Positions 41,991 to 55,649 of a stretch of 64,000 nucleotides of DNA are shown here, one piece after another. Each line of letters starts with the position of its first letter. Position 1 is the stretch's first letter. Location of the stretch: positions 950,501 through 1,014,500 of the forward strand of contig WPIO01000042.1 of NCBI GenBank assembly GCA_009760855.2, given 5' to 3'. This stretch comes from Cristatella mucedo. Taxonomy: Eukaryota > Bryozoa > Phylactolaemata > Cristatellidae. The notes under the pieces were generated by a model, which was given only the letters and a program-made list of their open reading frames with translations, was not told the origin of the DNA and did not search any database. A program made the position numbers and the translations under genes.

Positions 41991-44900
41991 TCAAGCCCTA
42001 GGCTACATGCCATTCATTTTATATCTACTGTTGAGTGCAATACTTTTAAGCTAATATTTACCATTTCGGTAGCTTTTGAAAATTTGCTTCTCTTGCAACG
42101 ATTCGTCGAGTGGCTAGATCGAGTGAGATTAAATGCTCCTCGGGTAAAATGCAAAGTGCTTAGCCTGGTTATTAGTTGTTGCCCATTTTCTAAAGGCTGG
42201 TTTCGCCGGCATTCAAGTTGAGAAAGCTTTCTGCGATCGTATTACTAACGTTAGCAATACATGCAGCTAGGAAGTCAAGCCGAAGATCAGAGCAACGTTC
42301 AGTCTCCATTAGAGCTTAAAAAAGTATGCGTTCTTGTCGTTGTTCGGCGGGTTCTGGTGGATTGCTGTGCTAGCCCTGGCCTTACCAGTCGATTGCAGTG
42401 CACTGCATGAGACCGCATTTGAACAACAGAGTGAACTGTTGTGGGTTCACTTTGAACCAAGTCTAGTATAATATGTAATGTAAACTGAAGCTTCGCTATG
42501 GCGATTAGACGATGATTTGCAGTGGAATAGAGTAGATTGCAGTATTTTCCTGGGTTATTCTGGCGATCGCCTGGCATTGCTAGAGTGGGCGGATGTACAC
42601 ATTTTTTTTTATTTTAAGTGGCTGTGCACACAACACGTTGCTCGTTAATGGGCAATAAAAACTGGAGCTAGGAGAAATATATTTCTAGTCGTTTTACGGG
42701 GAATACGGTGCATTCGAGTTGATTGTGGAATTTGGCCCGGCTACTGCAGCCGATTGCAGAGCTTTCATGAGAAAAGTTGTGCCAATGCAAATGAAATTGT
42801 ATTAGTACAATTGTCGCTGTGTGTACTGTCATATGCAATCGAAAAAGGAGCTCTTCCAACAGGGTTTCTTCTGTTACGCAGTGGAATGTATTGGATTGGT
42901 GTGGATTTCTATGGATTGTCATATTGGTGCAGGCTGCTGCACTCTTTTTTCCTCGGACTTAGTAAAAACGCTTGAGCAGAATCACGCGAAATTTTCTGGG
43001 TCCGTTTTACATTTAGGTTAGTATGATATTCTACAGATTTTGGAACTTCGCCCAGCTGATTTGTGTGCGGATTTGACAGGAACTAAAGTGGATTGTGGTG
43101 CAGGCCTCCTGCGTCGAAAATTATTTGCACGAGTTAGCTTAAGCACAGTTGCATGAAATTTAATGGATAGATAAAATCGAACATGCACTTCAATATCCAC
43201 TAAACATCTGACCTCAGCAATGTCAATGCCTGGTCGACTTTAGCCTACTAGGAGTGGACTGTGGTGGATTGCTTTGGATTGAGGTGATTAGTTGAGCCAG
43301 CCTTAATGCATGCTGATGCACTGATTTAGAGACCATTCACATTTGTTTCGATCCTTTGCATCCAGAGATCATCACGTGGCCTCCCGTAGCCTCTGCTGCC
43401 TGCTTGTGGAATCCAAGTATCGGATGCAGCAGCTATCATCAGACCACCTGCTGCTGCAAGGAGGGAGGAACAGTTGGTTCAGCGGCAGAAGGTTGAGAGG
43501 CAGCACAGATCTGCCAGACGTCATGCTGGTACGCCTGCAGCCGGCGTGTCTGCTGTGCATATGGCAACTGTGCTTGTGACGTAGCATAGATCGACAGATC
43601 GTGCCCTGGGCCGGCTGTGGGTTGTTAGAACCCTGCAGAGAAGCAAAATGCCTGAGGTCAGTTTCCTTCTCTGGCAGAGGCTGTAAGGCAGTGCAGTGAT
43701 TGTATGCAATGGTTGGCAAGCACTGCAGAAATGAATGGGCTACAGCGGCCAGGTCTGGCCTCTACAAGCGTAAAAAGATCTATTCGGGTAAGTGGACGTT
43801 GGGGACTGAATGGTATAAGCTGCATGCTCAGCCCTGCTCGGCGGCATCAAAGTTCCGAAGTATTGATATTAGGTAATTGATAATTGACATCGATGTTAGG
43901 TAATATTAAGTAATAATGATATTAGGCTAAGGGTCTAGGGCTAGGAGCCTTACAAGTATCCAGGCTCATCTTCCGAAACCTGCCACTGAAAAGGCAGGGC
44001 CAAAATTGGCTAGTTGGCTTGCACAGTGTTGGATGGATCTCGACTGAACCTGAGCTTGCTGCTGCTGCAGGCCATACTTGCACTGCTGCTGGTTGCCTAG
44101 ATTACTCACCATTAACTAATACAGCTAATTCGAGTGGGAGCATTTATCTGGGCTGTGACCTACTGGCACTAGAGTCAGTCTTCGTGCTTATCCTGGTAGT
44201 GTCTGGTATTATGAGAAAACAGAGGCAGTCTTTGGATGTTGCAGCTGCAGCTGCTTGCACTGATCACAGTTTAGCAAGAAGTTTTTTAGGCCAGCTAATG
44301 AGCTTGTCCGGTGAGCTTACTCTTGAAAATATTGCTTAATAATTACATTATAGTAATTTGACTGCCTTATTGATTAGGACTCAGGATGCCAAGTTCCTGG
44401 TAAAAAGCGGTTGACTCTTAATTTCCAGCTTTGATTGTATGTCGGCTTTTCTGAGCTGCGTTATGAAATAAAATAGTAATTAGTTTTGTTTCCCTAAGAA
44501 ATAACAACTTTATTTCAAGCCATAAAAATCACTACAGGAATTTTGATTACCTCAAGTTAACGAGAAGCATTATACCATGCTTAGACAAGTATGCTAAAAA
44601 TCACAAGAACCATGCTTAGGTAAGCATGCAGTATATGCAAGGCCAACAAGCACATGTGGCCATTGGTTGGTAAGAATTCTGAATCCTAAGCATGAACAGA
44701 TGAGCATGTGAATCTCACAGCAAAAGATAAGTTCACTGTCTTTAGGGCAGAACGCCGAGCAAAAGAGCCACCTAGGTGAGACTTAAATGGTGGGAAGTCT
44801 GAAATTGAGGTGGTGTAATCAGCAAGTGAGTCCAAGACTTTCGATAGGTACAAGCTCTAGGCCCAATCGCCAAAACAGTTCAATGTCGCACTGGAACTGG

Positions 44901-45185
44901 CATGCTGACTGAGACCCGGTGCGCTGGGTGGGGCAGAGTCTCAGATTATCGTTTGCATTAGGAAGAAGAAAGGAGGTCGGATGATAGGTGGGCGACGGCC
45001 TGAGCGATTGAAGCGACCTCCGCGCCGAAGAGGGGACATTTAAAAAGCACTTGGCACTTCTTGGGCTGCCTGCAGGGCTCAGACATGGAGTGGCATGATG
45101 CAGCAAAACTAATTGTAACTTGGATTTATTGTCGGACAAATAAGGAGCAGTGTCGCGATGATTGTGTGCAAACAAAGTGTGATTT
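41991..45185. other. Unassigned host sequence
   Basis: About 3.2 kb. 42290-43300 is rich in recurring 'ggattg/ggatt' words, which may be an old repeat. 43340-43730 is GC-richer with overlapping frames on both strands but no motif. A plus-strand frame at 44019-44339 has one membrane-like segment (Ser-Val-Phe-Val-Leu-Ile-Leu-Val-Val) and poly-Ala stretches; I cannot support it as a gene. Confidence 0.35.
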
Positions 45186-45500
45186 AGAAATCGGAAAGGT
45201 TAACGGTCACAGTCGGCTCTACCAGCATACGTCCTCTTAAATCTGCATGGAATTTGTGCGTTCTGCTCCATAGTGACCTTTCACTAGACGACCACAAATG
45301 CTCAACATCCAAGTCTTCCGACTTGTAGCCAAATAAAACAGCTAGACAATTGGGTATTGCTTAGACAGGGATACCATATCTACAAAGGTCCATGCATTTG
45401 TGGTATGCTGTCTCAACTTCTGTAACTCACTGATTTCGGGTCAGCCAACATGTGTAATCATGTGCTTACACCTTGTGCAAGACTCTGCAGCAACTGTGAG
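45186..45500 (+). repeat. L2-type LINE fragment
   Basis: It corresponds to about 9595-9910 of the better copy: 'gatttagaaatcggaaaggt', 'ctctaccagcat', 'tgacctttcactagacgacc', and 'accttgtgcaagactctgca' at its end. Strongly diverged and truncated on both sides. Confidence 0.7.
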
Positions 45501-46008
45501 GGCGTTGTAAAATAGCTCTGCCTTCAGGGTATGTCTGCATTATTTTAAAATGCAGCATGCTCGTACATTCCACAGAAACCAGACCATTCAGCAGCCCTGC
45601 ACAGACCAGCGACACAGACTGCTTGCACTGCCTTTCGATGACCCAAACGTGGTGATACTGAGCCAATCAAAATCCGGCTAACAAATGTAGCAAAACTTAA
45701 CTGTTGCCGTAGGAGAGATTTTACAGTTGCCTGTAACTCCCTGTCGTTAGTGTAGCTTCACGAAGCTTGATTTCTGGAAGATGGCTTTGGTGGTAAGTTT
45801 GATGCACTTGAGGTTCTAAAGAAATTCACGACAGTTATTGCATTAGTTATGGCCTATGCACTATCAAGCTAGTTATCTGGGTAATATAGTAAATGTAATG
45901 TGATTTTTTGCCCACTATTTCTACTCGACTATAGGCACTTGTTGCTTGTATCCTGGTTACTGTCTAGCTTAAGCAGTGCTGACAATATTTTCCATCGGCA
46001 TAAAATAA
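45501..46008. other. Unassigned host sequence
   Basis: About 500 bp between two L2 fragments, with no recognisable content. Confidence 0.35.
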
Positions 46009-46009
46009 T

Positions 46010-46825
46010 AATAGTAATAATAATGCACTTGATAAAGCACCCTCAGAGAACTCAATCTCCCTCTAGGTGCCTTGCATTTGCTGCTAAGGGAAACGTTATT
46101 GAAGGGTGAGTAATATCATGCTTCATAAACAACATGAATAATATGGTTAGGTGACATGCATAGGGTCAGCATGCAAATGTAATTAGTGGCAGCATGCACA
46201 GTGTCAGCACGCATAAGCACATGAAGGACGAATCATAGGGACCCACTAAATTGTGTCCTAAATTGGAGTTTATAAGTTTTTTTTAATGTGGTCAAGGCAG
46301 GGGATGTTGTGATGCAAGTCGGGAGTGAGTTCAAGGCTTTGGGAACATACGAACTAAATGCACGGTCTCCAAAGGATTTGAGGTTCGTGCGGGGTATTGG
46401 TAAACTGTTGGATTCCGAAAAGTGGGTGGTACGATGCTTGGCCTGATGGGGGAGTATCTCTGAGAGATAGGCTGGAGCCAAAGAATAAAGTGACCTAAAA
46501 GTGTGCGACTAAACCTTAAAGTCGATTCGTTGCTGGACTTGTAGCCAGTGCAGGTCGGCGAGAAGTGGTGTGATGTGGCAACTGCGAGGCTCACGACAGA
46601 CAAGCCTAGCTGTGGAGTTTTGCACCAGCTGTAAGCCCCTGATTGCACATGCCGGTAGGCCAGCAAGCAGAGAGTTACAGAAATCTAGACGGGATGTCAC
46701 AAATGCATGGACTAACTTAGACGTGGTATCCTTTTCTAAACAAGCCCGAATTTTAGCAATGCTGTGTATCTGAAAGTAGGCAGACTTGATTGTAGAGCTG
46801 ATGTGGTCGTCGGTGGCTGCAGCAG
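46010..46825 (-). repeat. L2-type LINE, 3' half, minus strand
   Basis: Starts with an AATAAT run and 'gcacttgataaagcaccctc', continues through the 'agcatgcacagtgtcagcac' block to the post-RT coding part (minus-strand frames 46481-46233 and 46877-46509, for example Leu-Asp-Phe-Cys-Asn-Ser-Leu-Leu-Ala-Gly). It ends at 'gagctgatgtggtcgtc'. Confidence 0.85.
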
Positions 46826-46849
46826 TGGCTGAGGTACCATCTCTGATTA

Positions 46850-47062
46850 ATCTAGCTAATGTTTCCTGCTGACACAAAAATGTCAGCTGATTGAACAGAC
46901 TTGTTCACTTAGTGACTGAAGAGCATTAACGACTACTGAAGTAGCTTGCTGTGGGCTATAAGGAGTCACCAGCTACAGGAGTCGAAAACACGACCCAGGA
47001 TTGTGCAGGGCAAGAGCCTTGACCCCTGCCGAGGCGCCTTGGACCTGGCTGGATTCTATTGA
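46850..47062 (-). repeat. tRNA-derived SINE, second family, copy 1
   Basis: On the minus strand a decayed tRNA-like head ('gtgttttcgactcctg' in B-box position) is followed by a body ending in 'gctcttcagtcactaa'. The same body, ending 'gctcttctgtcacta', occurs at 58600-58760. It lies at the end of an L2 copy and may have inserted into it. Confidence 0.5.
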
Positions 47063-47830
47063 GCTCGGTGCAGGTGGTGCCTGCAATGGCTACTATCGCA
47101 TTTGGGAAGCAACTATGGTTAACTCAATAAACGTTTGCGAATCTGCTGCCCATGTTCATACATGCAGGCATTTCCGTAAAATCTCGCAGCTGGCTTTTCC
47201 TTGCACTGCGACTAGTGGCTGTCGGGTTCACTCAACATGTCCGGTGTAAGCCGGGTTTACTTGCTTGCTCTGGTCACAGTTGGCCAGTTGACATATAGAG
47301 ACAGTTAGCTTGCCCGTGCCTCTAGTAAACCAGCTGGTTGAAGTTGCCACTAATGACATACACCATTCCTGAACGTCCTGCTCCAGGCCTGTGGTCTCCT
47401 AGCAGTTAGGCCTGCCTTGGGTAGGCTGCACAATGGTCGCCCCCCCCCCCCAGAAGCTATTTTCACATTCGCCCTTCAATAGAAAGCACTCCTACCCAGC
47501 GGTCCAGAGTATCTACTTTGACATTGGCACGATAAGTGGGGATGGCATTGACTGGCCATAAGTTATTCTTGATTCAAGTCCGATGCTTTAGCCAATCATC
47601 GGCCGACACCACATGCCCGGCATCTACAGTTTGCCCTGGATGCTTGCTCGGCTGCTTAAGCACTGATGGGGTAATCTGGCCGATAGCTGCTGACATCGCT
47701 ATGACCATGTCGGAAGCCTGGTGGTGTTGCCGATCAGTTATGCCGGCATCCGAAGATACAAGCAGTGGTACATGGCCACGAGCTTGTCGTCTCATGATCA
47801 CGGGCAGGCCCGTCCTGCTGCATCACTTGT
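47063..47830. other. Unassigned, moderately GC-rich
   Basis: No gene is recognised. A run of ten C lies at 47441-47451. Frames on both strands around 47536-47850 are shadows of GC-rich composition. Confidence 0.35.
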
Positions 47831-47892
47831 TAGTCGGCGCCTACGACTAACGCTCGGCAGCTGTGGCTACCCCTGTAGCCACAGCTGCCGAG
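47831..47892. repeat. Two adjacent hairpins
   Basis: The right hairpin is perfect: 18-bp arms CTCGGCAGCTGTGGCTAC (47853-47870) and its complement (47875-47892) around a CCCT loop. Directly left, TAGTCG (47831-47836) and CGACTA (47844-47849) form a smaller one. Confidence 0.9.
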
Positions 47893-48194
47893 CTGTCGAG
47901 GAAGCCTGTGGCAGTGGCAATGGTCGGAACGATGCTGCTCTGCTCCTCTGCAGTGGCAGCAGCTGAGCGGCCAACATGGCCGCCGGCATGTTGGATTTCT
48001 TCTACCTGCTCCTCTTCAGCATCGCTGGGCCATGGGTTTCAGGGCTTGTGGGCCGAGGCAGTATTACACTAGACACCGTGGCCACCTTGCTCATCGACTA
48101 GAACGTTCCAGCCAACCGAGCCAGCTAATTTACGGGCATCTTCGGCTTCACCTCGCTGGGCTCTGCCCACCAGCTTCCCTGCCTGCAGCTGCTT
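47893..48194. other. Unassigned, GC-rich
   Basis: About 300 bp with no recognisable gene. Confidence 0.35.
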
Positions 48195-48765
48195 TCAAGT
48201 GTATAACAAAAATAACACATTGGTATGCAAAAGTTGTTAGTAGCAGCATGCAGTGTCAGCACAAACAAACACGTAAAGGACGAATCACACAGATTAACTA
48301 AACGCTCAGATATATAGATTCATTTTAGCTCCTTTTTTAATCTAGTCAAGTCAGGGGATGTCGTGCCGCTCGCCAGAAGGAGGTTCTGGGCTTTGGAAGC
48401 ATACCGCGTCCAAAAAGGATTTCAAGTTCGTACTAGGTACAGATAGATTATTATATTCCGAAAAGCGAGTGATAATATGCTTAGCCTTCTGGGAGATTAG
48501 ATCTGATTGGTAGACTGGGCCAAATAATGAATGGACCTACGAGTCAGTGACAAAACTTAAAGTCCATGGGCTACTTGACTGGGAGACTGGGCAGATCTGC
48601 CAAAAGAAGTGTGAAGTGGCAACACTCACGCTCAGGACAGGCAAGCCTAGCTACAGAGCTTTACAACTGCTGTGACCTTCTGATTGCACAGGCTGTTAGA
48701 CCAGCAATCGATGAGCTACTGAAGTCGAGACTGAATGTCACGATGTTTGGACCAATTTGCTCGAT
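48195..48765 (-). repeat. L2-type LINE fragment, minus strand
   Basis: Reverse-complement L2 blocks: 'gtagcagcatgcagtgtcag', 'cgtaaaggacgaatcac', 'ttccgaaaagcgagtgataatatgctt' and 'aggcaagcctagctacagagc'. Strongly diverged; the terminal unit and TTA repeat are missing. Confidence 0.75.
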
Positions 48766-51700
48766 CCACCGAGCTCTTAATTTGTTTATGTCTTTTCATT
48801 TGGCTAAGCTTTTTGTTGTTGTTCACGTATGGGGGTGCATGCGCTACTGTGATGACTGGTATTTTATCGCAAGAGTTATACGAATCTGAGAGCAGTAATT
48901 ATCCGGAATGAGGAGGGTAGTTTTAGGCCAGATTATAAGGGCTAACAAATGAAACGGTCGTTCTGGACGTACCCGGGCTCGATAATTGGTGTTATAAGAA
49001 TGTTTTGGAAACACGATGGCCACGTGCCACATAAAGTAATCTAAGCTATTGATTCGTTATGGCGTTCTCCGACTAGCAGGCACTGCTGTTCATCGTGCTG
49101 CTGATGTCTTCCTGTGTATCGACATACAATGCAATAAAAACAAGCTATATAAGAAAGACCCAGTAGAGCAGATCTCTTCTCGATTCTCGGATGCCGGTCG
49201 AGTCTGAGTTAGTCATGCTCACAAAATTTGAGGCTCAATTCAAGCTCTTGGATTTTAAAAAGCTGCATTTATCATCGCAAATATTAGTCTGTTAGCTATT
49301 TGGTATTCGTACTTTGAGTTACCGAGTCTTTGGATGTTCGATCAAAGTGTGTTTCGGGTTACAGATTGCTCAGCACGTTTTTGAAGCCAACAAAGTGACT
49401 ATACCGAATTTAGCTGGTCAGCTTGAATTTAGATTTGCTCTTGAAGAGTGTGAGGAATTAAATGCATCTCTTGCAGCATGGTTTAAGGAGCTGCTTTCCT
49501 ATACGACTGCTCATCTAGCCAAGACGGTGATGTGAGGTACTGAATCCGTGACTGAATAGCGTTGTTGCAATATGGATCTGGCATACTTGTTTTCAGCTTT
49601 CGGATATGGTATTAAAAAGTGATTAAGATGATGGTGATTGAAAAATCTAATCTTTACAGTTGTCCATTAGTCGGACGGAATTTGTGTGAGCCCATTTCAT
49701 TGGTGTACGTGGGTTTCTGCGTTTGCCCGTCTTAGATTGGTAGAAGTGTGATTGTGCCTGGTTCCTACAGCTTGTAGATCTTTCTATTTATAAGGAATGT
49801 GGTCTCCTTCATTTCTTAGCGATCTTATGATTGATTCGCGATCTGTTCTCGGTTTTAGTGATTCTTGAATATGTGTTGAAGTGGCGGTAACTAGATCAAC
49901 TGATTAAACCGTATGACATTAGGTCATAATTTTAGCCATTCGCCTTTGATTTAGCTTTATTTTATTGCAGGATACTTTATTTACGTGTGGATTGGTAATT
50001 TTTCTACGTTCAAAAATGCCAATGTTCTTTTCGTGAGCTAAATGCGCATAGTAATAAATGAAAAAACATTCCGCTCTGCTTCCATCTTGAGCAAAGAACC
50101 TATGTGATGTGTGCAGTTTGCTTCAGTTTTGATCAGAGCTAGTGGCTTTTGAAAGGCTATTATTTTTAATTACCTTCTAATGAGCACTAGCCAGCAGATT
50201 TCTCACATAGTATCAATAAAAATTGATAAATATATATATATTTATATATTCACATTTTCAATTAGCATGTCGATCACATCAAATTTACTTGAATCTGACA
50301 CTCCATTAAGAGTGCACCACTGCGATCGCAAACTTTAATTTCTTGTCGCTCAGATAAACTTGGATCATTCTTGACTGCTGGCCTGTAAAGAGTTACACTA
50401 ATAATGCAGCAATCTTGGTAATAAACAAATTGACAGTAAGCAGTTTTAATCTATCGTAAAAGCAGAGGCTCACGAGTACAATTAAAGACTGAAATAACTC
50501 TTCAAAGAATTTTTTCACTTACTTCTATGATAATATTCATCAGTCAATTGTTTCTGTCATTTCCCAAACGATTTGGGACTTTTCTGACACACCTGTCAAT
50601 ACTGGGCGAAGAGACGAATGATGCTCAGCAAAATGATTGTTTGGTTTTCTTGATCACATTTGCACCGGTCCAGCCGAGACGGTTAGCCGACAATTGTGGC
50701 TCTGTATGCAACCTGAGATTCCAACATTCAATCTTTTTATTTAGCAGCTTCAGCATAAGGGCAAAAATCACCGAAACTTAAGGCAAAAAACTTGAGCTAA
50801 GGCCCGGACCAGTCGATAGCAGCTCAGCTGCTTTATGGTTGCAGGTGACCCAATGATTTTTCAGGTGTCTTTTTGAAGAACGTCTCGCACCATTGAAATC
50901 TTGTGGTTTTGTGTTGCACGTGAGGAAAAACAGGATCCCAATTCAGCAGAGGCGTGGCAATCATAGAACGCTACCTGCAACCACTCCTTTGCTTAATTGT
51001 TTCACATCTAATTGTTTCACACCTATCTGAAGTTATCTATAAGCATTACGGATTGCTCGTTCCGACTAGCTGGTATGGCACTTTTTAGTTTCAATTTAGC
51101 TGTATTATAGCCGTCATTTGGACTTGGCAATGGTGGCTAAAATACAAAGTTTTACTAATTCCAGCCAAAGTCTAACGACAATATAGTAATGTTTGGTAGT
51201 TCTGAATTTTTCTGAAGGTTCACAGCTACTAACTTGCATATCTTATAAGGCGAAAATACGTCTTGTCTTATCGTCCTTTTCGGCATTTCTTCAAAAGTAA
51301 TTATCGCATGAGCATTACATTCTGTATTAGTGGCAATTTATTTGAGATGATACCAAACCTAATAGCGTGAAGATTTTTGTAAACCAATCAAAGCAGTTTT
51401 TAGAATCTAACACGTAAACAATTGTACCCTAACTAGAATGCTCTCTCATATCAGGAAATGTTACCTAAAGTCATATTATCACGAATATGCCGACAACTGA
51501 CGTGGCTAAGGCTTTATACTTGCCGTTTACTGGAAAGAATTTATCTCAGTCTATAGAGATTGTTGGAGGCAAGAGAAACTTGGATTTCCAGTAAAATAGA
51601 GCTTTCTATAGCGCTCCAATTTCAGCTTAGGTCAAGCCACTGGAGAGTTTTGGCTAAAGCAAAGATGGCATCGCTAATTCGGATCCGCCTATTGCCGGAC

Positions 51701-52534
51701 TTATCTCAGTAGGAGAGTATAAAAAGGCCAGTACTTACGTTTTCTTCAGTTTCTATCACAATGGCAGTGATCTAACGTCGGAAGCAGCCAAAGAAATTGT
51801 AATAGTCTTCTAACAGATTCAATCGATTTGGATCTATTTATCATCGACTGTATTCGACTAATAAACCCCTCGTTTGTTAGCAATGTTCCTGTGCACCCGG
51901 CCAAAATATGAACTCGTAAAGTTTTATCAACTATCCTCATCAAAATATGCAACCAAACTATTATATGACTGAGCGATGGTCATGATGTACGTGCATTTTA
52001 ATGGTCATGCTTATAGGCTCCAGCTACCTCTGTAGGGCTATACAAACCACTTGAAGTTCACGCGAGAGAGACCAAAGTTCATCAATCGAAGCGATGTTTA
52101 GAAGTGCTCCGTGTGAGCTAATATTTCGGACGATGCAAACAAGAAACGTCAGCCATCGTGAGTTTTTGAACAGCTGACCTTTTATACATGCAGGGCTCTA
52201 GAGAAACTTCATCAACTCGCCGTTTAAGTGAACCGCTCTCTACTAGGAATCAATCTCAATTGCTATCAACCGCATTTCGTGCGTTTCACGATGCATATAA
52301 AGAGATGATGCCTACTTAGCAATTTATAACATAATTTTGTCCCGGCGTGCCACTATAATTGTTCTCATAAAGCCCTTGGCATGCAGTACGATATATGCTG
52401 AATCAGAATGAGCCATGTCACTGCCGAAATTCTCAAAAACTACAGCATTAGCTTTAACTTAATATTAAACATTTGCAGACTGAGGTGGCCGAGTGTGTTA
52501 TTACCTCTTTTGGAGTCTCATTGTTTAATTATAC
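48766..52534. other. Unassigned host sequence
   Basis: About 3.8 kb AT-rich sequence. A TATATATATATTTATATAT block lies at 50231-50250. No frame over 85 codons and no recognisable transposon or RNA gene. Confidence 0.4.
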
Positions 52535-52945
52535 TTATTACAAATCTCAAATCCTATGGAGACTGTGCCTTCAGTCCGTACGCTCCAAAAGCCTGAAACT
52601 TACTTCTGACTGGCGGCAAGAAATCCCCTGGCTTGGCCAAATTTAAAAGGAACGCAAGAAACGCATTTTCTTGTCTCAGCATTTAAAAAGGTCCATGTGA
52701 TTTGTCCTTTGTGTGGTCAGGTTTGCTGAAACGTGGGTGCTGCAACTAACGATATTTGCATGTTGACTCTGTGCATGTTACCTACTACCATGTTATGCTT
52801 CTTGTCATTGACCGAGCTACCGCTCACCATTCGGCCATGCTTCCTTCTTTGCAGCAAACTACGTAAACTGCCTGGAAAGAGATTCAGTTCTATAAGAATG
52901 CTATAACAGATTTATTATTTTTATAATACCATTACTATAACTGAT
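52535..52945 (+). repeat. L2-type LINE 3' fragment
   Basis: The blocks 'aaatctcaaatcctatggag', 'ccaaaagcctgaaactta', 'tgactctgtgcatgttacct' and the terminal 'ctgcctggaaagagattcag' are all in L2 order, followed by TTATTATTTTTATAA. Confidence 0.8.
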
Positions 52946-54287
52946 TAGGTCCCGTAATAAGTCATTAGTCATTTGTATTAATGTAAGATCTTAGGTAATT
53001 TTCTATCTTAAAAAAAAATTATCATTAATTTAGCTTTGACACTGCTTATTCCAAGAGTTTCACGATTGAGGCAGCAAATTACATTTTCGCGCCATTGCAA
53101 AATTTAAGGCATTACCTGTAAATGAGTAGCCAGACATGACTGAGCAGCTTACAGTGATCCATAATTGAGCTACACATGTTTTTATATAATTAACATCTAA
53201 TATCAATATTTGTTTGAACTACCTTCACTGAGATGAAACAAAAGTAAACATAAATTATTCGTATTGCTCCGCGAGACAACTTAATACGTATCCAACTACT
53301 TTAATATGCCAGACGACTTGAGCCCCCCGAACTTGATCATCACATGTAATCGCCTTGACCTGGGTCGTGAGCGGCGAGCCCATTAATCTTTGGGCCGTAC
53401 CAGGGCGGCAGCTGTATTCACTTTTGTATTAGCCCCTATGGCTCTATAGTGATTGCAATGTGTGTGGCATTTTTTTGCTGGAACCACTGGAGTATCGCAG
53501 ACTGAATACGTTCTGCCAAAATGAATCCAATTTCACATTTTACAAAGGGTAAGGGAGGCCCAAGTAGACCAATATTTTTCAACTCAGCCTATCCTGTCTG
53601 ATGAACTCTACAACTTTCTGCTGACTAAGCCAAACTTATGCCAAGATTTGGAGCAAACATATGCCAGTAAGAGTGACTGATAAATTCGTAATGAACGAGT
53701 ATATTTGACATTCCTAATTGTGCTTGTTGGTTTCGAAATCAAATCAATCCTGCGCTTCAATGCTTTGTCTCGGATAAACATTCTGCAAGCATGACTTCTT
53801 AAAAAGAATACTTGTTTGGTGGGTCCACTAAATATAAATCTTGTAAACTATCACTGCTCCGTGCAATGCCGTGATGTGCAGCGCAATGGGAGGATTCTGT
53901 ATCTCAACAGCATGGACTAAACGATCGGGATTCTTCTTGTTTCTAAAATTAGGACCTAAATATGATAAACATTTAATGTCAGTCCTTCCGAACGTGTTAA
54001 TCAGCTTAGATATTATGAACACTGATCTTGATATTATTTTCCTTGATGTCGTCACGTTTCTTTCGCTGAGATGGTTTCACGTCTAGAGCTGCTTATCTTT
54101 TTACGAGTGACACCTAATGTGTTGCCTTATGGATTTGAAATTAGTCATTTGCTTATGTGTTTCATTATTTCACACTGCAATTTCTTCGCTTGAGATTCTG
54201 CTGATCTGCACCACCTGTATGGATAAGTAGCAGCCCTTGTGGAGGAAAATGGTGTGCATTTGCATCGCCACAAGCTGAGCGTGCTCT
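52946..54287. other. Unassigned host sequence
   Basis: About 1.3 kb AT-rich. Opposite-strand frames at 53828-54086 carry no recognisable motif. Confidence 0.4.
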
Positions 54288-54368
54288 GCTATTCTAGAAA
54301 TCCTAGTGCTGCAATTCTAACAATTCTAGTACTGTAATTCTAGCAATTCTAGCACTGCAATTCTATCC
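54288..54368. repeat. Short tandem array around ATTCTAG
   Basis: Units such as 'gctgcaattctaacaattct', 'agtactgtaattctagcaat' and 'tctagcactgcaattctatc' repeat every 25-28 bp about three times. Confidence 0.75.
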
Positions 54369-55648
54369 TCTACGGCCGATCCGAATACACGCGTCAAGTG
54401 CAGCCAGCCGGTACCGAATTTTTTATTCGGTTCTATTGTTTGCTTCATGTTCGCTTGCTAGTGAAATTCTAGCTTTCTTCGACATGTATTTGTCGACATA
54501 GCTCTTGGACAGAATATAACCCTTCGAATGCCTGCTGCCGCCAGCCACTCATCTCCCTCACCGTGTATCCTGGGCTTCAAACAACCGTACCTGGCAACTT
54601 CAACCTTCTTGACCGCAATGAAACCTGTAGTCTTATGTAACCTCATTGTATCTGTGGAGTCATCCAGATAATGTTTGTCTTCTAAGGCTTGGTTTCTCTT
54701 CATCAGTCAACCTCTTCTAGACAACTACCATCCATGTCGTACCTTGAATGCGGCTAATGAATCCTTACCGGAATTAACCAAATGAATCCGCACCTAGTGG
54801 AAGTGTTCCAACCATCCGCTGGCAAAGAGTTTAACACAGCGATTTATATTTACGAGTCAGCAAGCAGCTAAATACCCGACTTTAGAGAGAATAGTGTGTA
54901 TTTACTGACAGTCCAAACCGCCATGGCTTACCTCATTTTATTGTGGTTGTACTACTCATTTCTTTCTTGCCTTTAGTAAAACAACAAATTGCGTGTGCAT
55001 TTCAAATACATTTTCCTTTGAAGCTGCTGAGCTTTGAGCCTAATATATGTACGATTGAGTTCATAGGCACTTACCTATATGCACCAGAGAATAGACATTA
55101 AGTTCTTTTGTAGTGCAACGTAAAATATTTCTATTTTATAGGTAGTCGCAATGCGTGGCCGAGATCCATTAGTAACGAATATGCTAAAGCAATGTCCCCG
55201 ATATATGAACTAATTTAACTGCCTTATTTGTATGCAGGTAAGGTAAGATTTTCCCATCTAATGGAATAATGGCGTGATAGCTTAAGACGAACCGGTTTTT
55301 AATTAACAGATAGTCTGATTAGCAACAATAATTTTGAACAGTATTATACAACAACATTGCATTCATAGCAATCAAGAAAGATCGTTCCTGTATTTCCGGT
55401 CACTAGACAACGTCAGCGAGCCGCGATAGCACGTCGGATTGCAGACTCGTAAACCCTAATTGGGAGCTTGCCTTTTTGTACCACGCCTTCGAAAAGGTCC
55501 ATTGATAGAGGTACAGTTTCACGAGAAGTTTGAGGCTGTGCATTTATTGACTGCTAGTCAAGCAAATGCTTTGTGACTTTAGAAAAGCTGCCAACGCCAG
55601 CCGCTCTATATAAGGTCAATGTTCTGTGAATATGCTTTCCAGCTGTAT
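54369..55648. other. Unassigned host sequence
   Basis: About 1.3 kb, no recognised gene. A minus-strand frame at 54458-54703 has no known motif. Confidence 0.4.
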
Positions 55649-55649
55649 T

